From: Erysipelotrichaceae bacterium UBA6182
GTDB lineage: Bacteria > Bacillota_I > Bacilli_A > Erysipelotrichales > Erysipelotrichaceae
DNA: 5,163 bases
Reading direction: 5' to 3'
NCBI GenBank assembly: GCA_002422065.1
Contig: DITO01000178.1
Span: forward strand, 1 to 5,163
Part shown: positions 1 to 4,457 of the stretch, one piece after another
How positions within the stretch are numbered: position 1 is the first letter of the stretch
How the letters are laid out: the number at the start of each line of letters is the position of its first letter
Program-made: the position numbers and the translations under genes
The notes under the pieces: generated by a model
The model's input: the letters and a program-made list of their open reading frames with translations, nothing else
Told to the model about the DNA's origin: nothing
Databases searched by the model: none

Positions 1-105
1 TATGATGTTTTGCGCCTCTTCTAATGTCATATAATCTGGATCAAGTATAACCTTACCTGGGTCTTCTACTGATTCCATGTCGTTTAAATCGATATCAAAT
101 GGCAT
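1..105 (-). CDS. Partial early phage protein, function unknown (N-terminal 35 codons)
   Basis: The reading frame opens at ATG 105-103 and stays open to the window edge, giving 35 residues that begin MPFDIDLNDMESVEDPGK and continue with an acidic stretch ending EEAQNII. The start is well supported: a canonical AAGGAG lies 7 bases upstream, inside the last codons of the zinc-ribbon gene, whose stop is only 2 bases before this ATG. The visible part is acidic and hydrophilic, with no signal peptide or membrane segment. I do not recognise the family, and the rest of the protein lies outside the window. It is the downstream continuation of the same operon. Confidence 0.8.
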   Translation of the reverse strand, partial: MPFDIDLNDMESVEDPGKVILDPDYMTLEEAQNII

Positions 106-107
106 TG

Positions 108-428
108 TTATTCTCCTTCTTCTAATTCTATATTTCCGTCCCAATCTAGTTTTTGGCCACATGTAGGACAGTATCTAAATTCTTCTGGTGTATTTGTGTA
201 CATCCATGTGTTTTTACATAATGGGCAATCAAATACTCTTGTGTCAGATTCTATGTACGTCTGAACTACTAACTTTGGTGTTTGTTTTGAAATCGCAAGT
301 TCTAACGCGTGTTTCACAAACGCTTTTCGTTGTATCCCAAGCGTTCTAAGATCCATTAGAACTTTAGCTTGTTTAAGTTGAACCATTACACTTTTTTCTA
401 CTTGTTTTAATGCTTCATTTAATAACAT
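108..428 (-). CDS. Zinc-ribbon phage protein, function unknown
   Basis: This protein of 106 residues has two parts. The N-terminal part, about residues 1-50, is charged and probably helical. The C-terminal part carries a four-cysteine zinc ribbon: CPLC at residues 68-71 and CPTCG at 87-91, separated by 15 residues containing aromatic positions. Such ribbons are structural zinc sites found in many small phage proteins that contact nucleic acid or other proteins, so a DNA- or RNA-related role is only an inference. The frame can be extended to GTG 437, but ATG 428 is preferred because AGGTGG sits 5 bases upstream of it and GTG 437 has no correctly spaced site. The gene overlaps the end of the metallopeptidase-like gene by 14 bases, which suggests coupled translation. 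Confidence 0.85.
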   Translation of the reverse strand: MLLNEALKQVEKSVMVQLKQAKVLMDLRTLGIQRKAFVKHALELAISKQTPKLVVQTYIESDTRVFDCPLCKNTWMYTNTPEEFRYCPTCGQKLDWDGNIELEEGE

Positions 429-762
429 CTTCGCCACCTACATTCATGTCCCAAAATTGAACAGCGTATGTTATTGTGTGAAAGTATTTTGCGACTAATT
501 CGGAAATTTCTTCTTCTTTGTAATGTTTTTTCTTTTCTAGCATGTGAGAGAAAATAATTGCATGGACCACTTCGTGAATATAGGTAAGTCTCATTTTTTG
601 TTTATTTTCTACTTCGCCTACTAAAATTTCGTAGGTATCAAAATTACAAATACCGTAGAAATCTCCATTTGGCGTTGAAAGTCTGCTATCTCTTAGATTG
701 ATTATTTTCACAGACCACACTTGACTGTTGATCATCACTATAAATCCGTCACATTTAAACAT
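415..762 (-). CDS. Small HExxH zinc metallopeptidase-like phage protein
   Basis: This 115-residue protein contains HEVVH at residues 63-67, the HExxH signature in which two histidines bind zinc and the glutamate is the catalytic base. An acidic helix follows (EEEISELV, about residues 83-90) and offers candidate third ligands, as in small ImmA/IrrE-like phage metallopeptidases that combine HExxH with a downstream glutamate helix. The N-terminal half is beta-rich and includes a GICNFDTYEILV segment. No signal peptide or membrane segment is seen, so it should act in the cytoplasm. Its substrate is unknown, and nothing in the window resembles the repressor partner of a true ImmA. The ATG at 762 is 2 bases after the preceding stop but has only a weak ribosome site. 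Met10 at 735 is a fair alternative start and would give 106 residues. Confidence 0.75.
   Translation of the reverse strand: MFKCDGFIVMINSQVWSVKIINLRDSRLSTPNGDFYGICNFDTYEILVGEVENKQKMRLTYIHEVVHAIIFSHMLEKKKHYKEEEISELVAKYFHTITYAVQFWDMNVGGEDVIK
434..439 (-). promoter_or_regulatory. Shine-Dalgarno site that decides the zinc-ribbon start
   Basis: AGGTGG on the minus strand ends 5 bases before ATG 428. It overlaps the alternative GTG codon at 437-435, so it can serve only the ATG. Confidence 0.6.
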
Positions 763-764
763 CG

Positions 765-1157
765 TTATTCATCCGCCTTTTCTTCTTGCGGACGCTCTCT
801 GATGTCCCATTGTTCGTTGATGTAGTCGACGAGCTCTTGTTCTGTGAAACCTAATTCTATCAATACTTTTTGTTTTCCTTTATCAAACCCACACCATTGA
901 CCGGTTAAATCAACTTGTTCACTTCTGGTATCACTACCCATATTATTTCTTTTAAACGCAAGCCCTAAGACGAGTTCTTTATTTGTCTTAAGTATTTTTT
1001 TAAATTCGTCTGCTCTTTTTTTAAAGTCGTTGAGTGTTTGTCTTTGCTCTTTGATGTCTTGAATAAGTGTTTTCTTCATCTTGCCGTTTTCATATTGGCT
1101 GATGACGAATTCTTTATACTCATCTAGATTTACTAATACTTTGCTTTGGTCTTCCAT
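765..1157 (-). CDS. Hypothetical phage protein with central coiled coil
   Basis: This 130-residue protein is very charged. Residues about 25-62 are rich in lysine and glutamate with heptad-like spacing and look like a coiled coil. A short neutral segment (VDLTGQWCGFDKGKQ, about residues 82-96) and an acidic C-terminal helix follow. No catalytic motif, cysteine pair or membrane segment is visible, and I do not recognise the family. The start at ATG 1157 is supported by AAGGGAG 9 bases upstream. The gene lies 4 bases after the stop of the 63-residue ORF and 2 bases before the metallopeptidase-like gene, so it is part of the same early transcript. Confidence 0.8.
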   Translation of the reverse strand: MEDQSKVLVNLDEYKEFVISQYENGKMKKTLIQDIKEQRQTLNDFKKRADEFKKILKTNKELVLGLAFKRNNMGSDTRSEQVDLTGQWCGFDKGKQKVLIELGFTEQELVDYINEQWDIRERPQEEKADE

Positions 1158-1161
1158 GTTT

Positions 1162-1353
1162 TTAATCTCCCTTTTTAGATTGTTCTTTTATTTTTGATTT
1201 AGGTACGACGCTGGCCGTTCCTACGCAATGATGATTCAAATATTTTTGCGCTTTCGATTCACTTTCAAATGTTCTAGCTTCTTCGATGTTTTCCGTATCA
1301 AACTTACTGTTCTTTAGGAACGTCATCTCGTTTATCTGGATAACATACTCCAT
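1162..1353 (-). CDS. Small hypothetical phage protein (63 aa)
   Basis: The protein starts with a beta-strand-like segment (MEYVIQINEMTFL). It then has a polar middle (EEARTFESESKAQKYLN) and a lysine-rich tail ending KKGD. This layout is common among tiny early proteins of Gram-positive phages, but I cannot name the family or a function. The start is strong: AAGAAGGGAG lies 7 bases before ATG 1353. The first 50 bases are also read in another frame as the end of the 49-residue ORF upstream. The stop is 4 bases before the next start. Confidence 0.8.
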   Translation of the reverse strand: MEYVIQINEMTFLKNSKFDTENIEEARTFESESKAQKYLNHHCVGTASVVPKSKIKEQSKKGD

Positions 1354-1453
1354 TTTGAATCTCCCTTCTTAGTTTAACAAGGTCTGTGTATTTTGCCTTA
1401 GCTTCTTCATATGCCTTTTTTGCTTCTTCTATCATCTGATCAAGTAGTGTCAT
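1304..1453 (-). CDS. Small coiled-coil ORF overlapping its neighbour (49 aa)
   Basis: ATG 1453-1451 overlaps the TGA of the helicase-loader gene as ATGA and opens a 49-codon frame ending in TAA at 1306-1304. The product begins MTLLDQMIEEAKKAYEEAKA and has hydrophobic residues at heptad-like positions through about residue 32, so it is probably one coiled-coil helix, followed by a polar tail ending VPKEQ. It fills the 96-base gap that would otherwise be the only sizeable hole in this tightly packed stretch. Against it, the last 50 bases overlap the next gene in a different frame, and its own ribosome site is weak, so translation would depend on coupling to the loader gene. The function is unknown. 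Confidence 0.6.
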   Translation of the reverse strand: MTLLDQMIEEAKKAYEEAKAKYTDLVKLRREIQNGVCYPDKRDDVPKEQ

Positions 1454-1962
1454 TCAATCAACTTTAATTTATCGTTTTGCAACATGAGTTGGGTTTTTAC
1501 TTTAATTTTAACTGAACCGTTGTATAGGTCAATAAAATCTCTCATAACAAACTCTCTGTTGTTTTCTGATAGTTCAGCTAGTCGTGACTCAATCTTTCTT
1601 GCACACTCTGCTGTGAAAGGCTTTAATGATTGATAGAAGCGGTCTGAATTATACCTTAAACCATGTTTTCTAATCCCTTTTAATACTTCTTCCCATTCTT
1701 CTTGGGCGCTCGGTTCTTGTTCTAATAATTGTTGCTCATAATACGCAAGTATAGCTGTTGGACTATTTGGCGCAAACACGTTGCTGATACAATACTTTGT
1801 GATCACTTTTTCGAAGATGTCTTCCGGTATGCTTGATAATGCATTTTGCCATACTTGATATTTCAACTTTTCAGTTTCAGTTTCAGGAAGGATATTAAAT
1901 TCAAAGTTGTTATAATAAACAGTTAACATGACCATACCTTTATTAAATGCAGCTTTAGTCAT
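1450..1962 (-). CDS. Replicative helicase loader/inhibitor, SPP1 G39P-like
   Basis: This 170-residue protein resembles the G39P family. In Bacillus phage SPP1, G39P binds the hexameric replicative helicase, holds it inactive, and delivers it to the organizer-bound origin. The features seen are an N-terminal helical part with the VWQNALSSIPEDIFEKVITKY pattern (about residues 37-57), an APNSPTAI segment after it where the family usually has a proline-rich turn, then EEWEEVLKGIRKHG, and an arginine/aromatic C-terminal segment (MRDFIDLYNGS). Its position directly after the replisome organizer matches SPP1 genes 38-39. GTG 1971 extends the frame, but ATG 1962 is preferred because AGAAGG lies 8 bases upstream of it. 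The gene overlaps the organizer stop by 8 bases. No helicase follows here, so the host enzyme may be the target. The family call is from pattern memory and is moderately sure. Confidence 0.7.
   Translation of the reverse strand: MTKAAFNKGMVMLTVYYNNFEFNILPETETEKLKYQVWQNALSSIPEDIFEKVITKYCISNVFAPNSPTAILAYYEQQLLEQEPSAQEEWEEVLKGIRKHGLRYNSDRFYQSLKPFTAECARKIESRLAELSENNREFVMRDFIDLYNGSVKIKVKTQLMLQNDKLKLIE
1869..1886. repeat. Hexamer TTTCAG tandem repeat, three copies
   Basis: Three perfect TTTCAG units lie in the N-terminal part of the helicase-loader gene. On the coding strand they read CTGAAA and encode part of the PETETEK segment. The unit length keeps the frame, so a change in copy number would only add or remove two residues. 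A functional role is not evident. Confidence 0.7.
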
Positions 1963-2737
1963 TAAATGCACCTTCTTTCATAGCGCGAGTCAACATATCA
2001 TCTGTGCGTTTATCTTTCTCTTGTGTTTTTGATAGTTTTTTATACTCAACTTTTAAATCGTAAACGTCTTTCCAATTATTGAGAATACTTTGTTCTAACA
2101 TCTGGATAGAAATATCAATGTCATAACCATTAAGTTTGTTGATCATCATCTTAATAGCTCGTTCAGTCATTGCACCGTTTTTAAGAGATTTTCTCATCTT
2201 CATGAAATCGATAAATGTTTTATTAAGTTCTAGATTTTCGAAATAGATAACAGGCTCTTTTTTTGTCTTTATATCTTTTTCTTTCTCTATATCTAACTCT
2301 ATCTCTTTCTCTATCTCCGTTTCATGTAACGTTTCTGTAACGTTTCTATGTGTTAATTGTGCTTGCTTTTGTCTCTCTCTAAATGCCTTAACACGTGGTG
2401 TAGATGATGATTCTCCTAACATTTTTTGAGTTTCTTTTAGGTACAACGTCTTATCGTCAAACAGTTCCATAAGTTTTAATTCTTGAAACACCTTTATAGC
2501 GCTTCTTACGATGTCAATATTTGTGTTAGTGATTGTTGCAAGCATTGAGTCGTTGTATGGAATCATTTCGTTGAACCTTAGCATACCTTCGTGATCTATA
2601 CTTTCAACAAGAAGTTTTAAATAAAATAATACATAATCTTTCCCATTAGGCATGCTTTCTACAATTTGAATGTCGTGACGTTTGAAGAAGTTTCGATCAA
2701 GTTTTAACCAGAAGTATTTTTTTGTTTGACCTGTCAT
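1955..2737 (-). CDS. Phage replisome organizer / replication initiation protein
   Basis: This 260-residue protein should recognise the phage origin and recruit the helicase with the loader encoded just downstream. Residues about 5-118 match the phage replisome organizer N-terminal winged-helix domain: KYFWLKLDRNFF, then ESMPNGKDYVLFYLKLL, then MLATITNTNIDIVRSAI, the usual hallmark segments. Residues about 119-160 are a charged linker containing NVTETLHETEIEKEIELDI, whose DNA carries repeats that look like the origin. Residues about 165-228 form a C-terminal module (FIDFMKMRKSLKNG, TERAIKMMINKL, QSILNNWKDVYDLK) often seen in phage initiators and possibly used for partner contact. The start at ATG 2737 has AAGGAG 8 bases upstream and lies 2 bases after the excisionase-like gene. 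It is transcribed from the promoter at 2926-2954. Confidence 0.93.
   Translation of the reverse strand: MTGQTKKYFWLKLDRNFFKRHDIQIVESMPNGKDYVLFYLKLLVESIDHEGMLRFNEMIPYNDSMLATITNTNIDIVRSAIKVFQELKLMELFDDKTLYLKETQKMLGESSSTPRVKAFRERQKQAQLTHRNVTETLHETEIEKEIELDIEKEKDIKTKKEPVIYFENLELNKTFIDFMKMRKSLKNGAMTERAIKMMINKLNGYDIDISIQMLEQSILNNWKDVYDLKVEYKKLSKTQEKDKRTDDMLTRAMKEGAFND
1971..1976 (-). promoter_or_regulatory. Shine-Dalgarno site that decides the helicase-loader start
   Basis: AGAAGG on the minus strand ends 8 bases before ATG 1962. It overlaps the alternative GTG codon at 1971 and so supports only the ATG. Confidence 0.65.
2256..2346. other. Candidate origin of replication inside the replisome organizer gene
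   Basis: Two perfect tandem 11-bp repeats, TGTAACGTTTC on the plus strand, lie at 2325-2335 and 2336-2346. A third CGTTTC core is at 2318-2323, so the core recurs at 12- and 11-base steps, about one helical turn. Each full repeat holds the palindrome AACGTT. Next to them, from 2256 to 2317, the plus strand is almost entirely pyrimidine with scattered A, and the minus strand is correspondingly purine-rich. This could serve as an easily melted region. Iterons inside the initiator gene, coding for VT-type repeats in the linker, are known from Gram-positive phages such as the SPP1 and lactococcal groups. The origin role here is inferred. Confidence 0.6.
2325..2346. repeat. Tandem 11-bp direct repeat (iteron-like), two copies
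   Basis: TGTAACGTTTC occurs twice with no gap, both copies identical. It falls in the linker region of the replisome organizer and encodes part of the RNVTETLH segment. It is a likely binding site for the organizer's winged helix. Confidence 0.85.
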
Positions 2738-2739
2738 CG

Positions 2740-2901
2740 TTACTTCTCCTTCCTTTTTAATTCGTCTTTACTAATACGGACTGTTCGTCCCAATCTGATA
2801 ACTTGAATTTCGCCATTTTTAATCCAACGTCTGACTGTTAGTGGCTTAACTCCCATGATTTGTGCAAACTCTTCTACTGTGTATACGGATTTGTCGTTCA
2901 T
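2740..2901 (-). CDS. Excisionase-family (HTH_17/MerR-like) DNA-binding protein
   Basis: This 53-residue protein is a single winged helix of the excisionase/MerR type. It shows YTVEEFAQIMGVKPLTVRRW (residues 7-26) as the helix-turn-helix, KNGEIQVIRLG as the turn into the wing, and VRISKDELKRK at the end, which is the full pattern of the family. Such proteins bind DNA and act as excisionases or small regulators. The position at the head of a replication operon, with no integrase nearby, favours a regulatory or origin-related role over excision. The frame extends to GTG 2934, but that codon overlaps the -10 box of the promoter and would not be in the transcript. ATG 2901 has AAAGGGGG 7 bases upstream and is chosen. 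The gene ends 2 bases before the replisome organizer. Confidence 0.9.
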   Translation of the reverse strand: MNDKSVYTVEEFAQIMGVKPLTVRRWIKNGEIQVIRLGRTVRISKDELKRKEK

Positions 2902-2908
2902 AACATTA

Positions 2909-2916
2909 CCCCCTTT
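2909..2916 (-). promoter_or_regulatory. Shine-Dalgarno site that decides the excisionase-like start
   Basis: AAAGGGGG on the minus strand ends 7 bases before ATG 2901. With a predicted transcript start near 2919, the 5' leader would be only about 18 bases long, just enough to hold this site. Confidence 0.75.
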
Positions 2917-2925
2917 CTTGATTTC

Positions 2926-2954
2926 ATTATACACACTTTTAATATCTTTTGCAA
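2926..2954 (-). promoter_or_regulatory. Sigma-A-type promoter of the replication operon
   Basis: On the minus strand the -35 box TTGCAA (2954-2949, four of six consensus bases) is separated by exactly 17 bases from a perfect -10 box TATAAT (2931-2926). Transcription should start near 2919 and read the excisionase-like gene, the replisome organizer and the genes to the left. The region upstream of the -35 box is rich in A and T and could act as an UP element. The promoter lies just after the SSB terminator. Confidence 0.85.
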
Positions 2955-2971
2955 TACTTTTATTATCTTTT
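2935..2971. repeat. Pair of 16-bp direct repeats in the promoter, candidate operator
   Basis: ACTTTTAATATCTTTT at 2935-2950 and ACTTTTATTATCTTTT at 2956-2971 (plus strand) differ at one of 16 positions and repeat with a 21-bp period, two turns of B-DNA. The first copy fills the spacer between the -35 and -10 boxes, and the second lies just upstream of the -35 box. A protein bound to both would sit on one face of the helix and block or modulate RNA polymerase. The excisionase-like product encoded just downstream is a natural candidate binder, but a phage repressor encoded elsewhere is equally possible. Confidence 0.65.
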
Positions 2972-2973
2972 AT

Positions 2974-3003
2974 AAAAAAGCGACACTATTTAAAATGCCG
3001 CTT
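2974..3003 (-). terminator. Rho-independent terminator after SSB
   Basis: On the minus strand AAGCGGCA (3003-2996) pairs with TGTCGCTT (2985-2978). This gives an 8-bp stem with one G-U pair, which may extend by two inner pairs to leave a 6-base loop. A run of six T follows, starting in the end of the stem. It begins 6 bases after the SSB stop codon. The plus strand has no T run after the hairpin, so it acts in the leftward direction only. Confidence 0.85.
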
Positions 3004-3009
3004 ATCAAT

Positions 3010-3417
3010 TTAGAATGGTAAGTCTTCTTCTTGTGTGTATGGAACTTTTTCTTCTTGAAACTCTGGGTCTGGTTGATAACCGCTATTATCTTCTTCTTTC
3101 TTTTTGGTGTCCATGAACGTTATCTGATCGCATACAACTTCCGTTACGTACTTTGAATTGCCCTTATCATCTTCGTAATTTCTCGTTTGTATCCTACCTT
3201 CAATTCCAACTAGCGAACCTTTATCACAATATTTGACTAGGTTTTCAGCTTGTTTTCTCCAAGCCACACATTGTATGAAGTCGGCTTCTCTTTCGCCAGA
3301 TTCATTCGAGAACGGTCTATTTACTGCAACAGTAAACGCTGTAACTGATATTCCGCTTTGTGTTGATTTCAATTCTGGAGTTTTTGTAAGTCTCCCAACT
3401 AGTATTGATCTATTCAT
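3010..3417 (-). CDS. ssb: Phage single-stranded DNA-binding protein (SSB)
   Basis: This 135-residue SSB coats single-stranded DNA during phage replication and recombination. Residues 1 to about 103 form the OB fold with the usual landmarks: MNRSILVGRLTKTPEL at the start, TVAVNRPF, ADFIQCVAWRKQAENL, KGSLVGIEGRIQTRNYED, and TEVVCDQITFM. A short, flexible acidic tail follows and ends in EEDLPF, the tip that docks repair and replication proteins in bacterial SSBs. The tail is shorter than in typical chromosomal SSBs, as is common for phage copies. The start at ATG 3417 has GGAAGGG 7 bases upstream and overlaps the preceding gene by 8 bases. A terminator follows directly. Confidence 0.97.
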   Translation of the reverse strand: MNRSILVGRLTKTPELKSTQSGISVTAFTVAVNRPFSNESGEREADFIQCVAWRKQAENLVKYCDKGSLVGIEGRIQTRNYEDDKGNSKYVTEVVCDQITFMDTKKKEEDNSGYQPDPEFQEEKVPYTQEEDLPF

Positions 3418-3628
3418 TTTGTATCCCTTCCGCCGTTTGTGGCTCGTTTATGAACTTCTTATCGTCTAAGAGTTTAAATGCTCTTAGAATGGCATTTACT
3501 TCTTCTTCTGTAAACTGATATGTATTTGTGTGGTTTAAATGAATATCTGCTTTAACCTTTATTTTGTACATATCGTTTTTCTTTTCGAATACCACCATTG
3601 TATCGATGTTCTTATATATTTCTACCAT
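3410..3628 (-). CDS. Hypothetical phage protein (72 aa)
   Basis: This is a short, mixed-charge protein whose first half alternates hydrophobic and polar residues (MVVFEKKNDMYKIKVKADIHL), suggesting beta strands. A helical segment (TEEEVNAILRAFKLLDD, about residues 40-56) and a polar tail follow. No catalytic or metal-binding pattern is seen, and I do not recognise the family. The start at ATG 3628 has AAAGGA 6 bases upstream. It overlaps the HNH gene by 7 bases and SSB by 8 bases, so its translation is likely coupled to both. Its place between a nuclease and SSB suggests a DNA-metabolism accessory role, but that is context only. Confidence 0.8.
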   Translation of the reverse strand: MVEIYKNIDTMVVFEKKNDMYKIKVKADIHLNHTNTYQFTEEEVNAILRAFKLLDDKKFINEPQTAEGIQNE

Positions 3629-3936
3629 GATGAGTCCTTTCTAAATTTTAGTGTTGATTCATCTAAATTTGGATATTTACTCCTTAAGTATGATTTTGTG
3701 ATTAGTGCTATCGGTTCACTATGTTTTTTTAGTCCGTTGTCTAACTTCATATGACACTCAACACATAGCATAGCGAGATTTTCTTTAACGCCTAAACCGC
3801 CGTGTGATCGATTATAAAATATATGAGCACATTGTAAGCCATGCGGAGCGCCACAAACAATACATCTATGGCGATCTCTCTGCATAACTTCTTCTCTTAC
3901 CTTAAAGGTAATCTTAGTTGCTTCTGTTCTTTTCAT
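3622..3936 (-). CDS. Small HNH endonuclease
   Basis: This 104-residue protein carries a full HNH (beta-beta-alpha metal) nuclease core. Cys25 and Cys28 pair with Cys58 and Cys61 as a structural zinc site. The active-site region has AHI with His38, Asn53 in KENLAMLC, and CH at 61-62. The fold nicks or cuts DNA using a divalent metal. It sits inside a recombination cluster between a NinB-like gene and SSB, not beside terminase genes, so a part in recombination-intermediate processing is more likely than packaging. In lambda, Rap (NinG), an HNH-like junction nuclease, is also encoded near NinB. It overlaps the NinB-like gene by ATGA, and its own ribosome site is weak, so translation is probably coupled. 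Confidence 0.9.
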   Translation of the reverse strand: MKRTEATKITFKVREEVMQRDRHRCIVCGAPHGLQCAHIFYNRSHGGLGVKENLAMLCVECHMKLDNGLKKHSEPIALITKSYLRSKYPNLDESTLKFRKDSSW

Positions 3937-4457
3937 CGATATGTTTCTTCTAACATTTGAATCTCATGATCAATGATTCCATACTCCGCAGCATAATCTT
4001 TGACAGCTTCGATAAGTTCGTTCATTTCCTTCGTGTTAAACTTGCTAGAGCCGATGTAACATTTATAAGCGATGAGTGTTCTTCCTTTTTGTGTTGTTAG
4101 ACTATTTGGAAGTTCTTCGACATATCTAAAGTGCTCATCCAGAATATGTTTTGCCTTCGTCTCAGCTGCTACAATTTCGTACTTAACATTTGCACGTCTA
4201 AGTAATTCTTTATATACGTTCCAGATGTCGTCTTCTCGATGTGAACCGTTCACTTCATCTGATACTTTTTCAATAATTGCCCAGAGTAATTTGTTTTGTT
4301 TGACGCTCCTTGATTCTTTATGTTGCTTGATTGTGACTTCGTACATTTCCACACGTTCAATTTCTTGCATTAGTTTTTGAATGTGGTATTCAGATAAGTC
4401 GGTATCAATAATGATTGATCTACCTTCCCTGGATATTTTATTCGAAACAATTTTCAT
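3933..4457 (-). CDS. NinB-like phage recombination protein
   Basis: In this 174-residue protein, residues 49-62 read SRSVKQNKLLWAII. Residues 137-161 contain SSKFNTKEMNELIEAVKDYAAEYGI, matching the order of the two hallmark segments of lambda NinB (Orf), a recombination mediator that works with SSB and an annealing protein. The same layout, an RSxxQN-type helix and a C-terminal ST-x-EM-x-LI-type helix, also occurs in Gram-positive phage proteins annotated as putative HNHc nucleases, so that name is an alternative. I see no HNH residues here. The start at ATG 4457 has AGAAGG 9 bases upstream and overlaps the preceding stop as ATGA. Neighbouring HNH nuclease and SSB genes support a recombination role. 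The gene is certain and the family moderately so. Confidence 0.75.
   Translation of the reverse strand: MKIVSNKISREGRSIIIDTDLSEYHIQKLMQEIERVEMYEVTIKQHKESRSVKQNKLLWAIIEKVSDEVNGSHREDDIWNVYKELLRRANVKYEIVAAETKAKHILDEHFRYVEELPNSLTTQKGRTLIAYKCYIGSSKFNTKEMNELIEAVKDYAAEYGIIDHEIQMLEETYR

Noticed and set aside
429..437. GTG 437 as the zinc-ribbon start
   Set aside because: It overlaps AGGTGG, which is well placed only for ATG 428.
1963..1971. GTG 1971 as the helicase-loader start
   Set aside because: It overlaps the Shine-Dalgarno site that serves ATG 1962 and has no correctly spaced site of its own.
2256..2346. Repeats in the organizer gene as a CRISPR array
   Set aside because: The units are 11 bp, tandem, without spacers and inside a coding frame.
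2740..2901. Excisionase-like gene as evidence of an attachment site or integration module here
   Set aside because: There is no integrase gene and no att-like repeat in the window, and the gene heads the replication operon. A regulatory role fits better.
2968..2977. TTTTATAAAA palindrome as a separate regulatory site
   Set aside because: It arises from the terminator T run meeting the AT-rich upstream repeat and is too short and AT-only to call.
3233..3469. Plus-strand open frame of 78 codons
   Set aside because: It lies antisense to SSB and the 72-residue gene, has no Shine-Dalgarno site, and its product has no recognisable pattern. The minus-strand genes explain this DNA.
3539..3754. Plus-strand open frame of 71 codons, rich in Phe, Tyr and Leu
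   Set aside because: It is the antisense of the HNH and 72-residue genes. The hydrophobic composition comes from reading Lys/Glu-rich coding DNA in reverse, not from a real membrane protein.
4072..4380. Plus-strand open frame of 102 codons, Ser- and Cys-rich
   Set aside because: It lies wholly antisense to the NinB-like gene, has no ribosome site or promoter, and shows the usual composition of a shadow frame.
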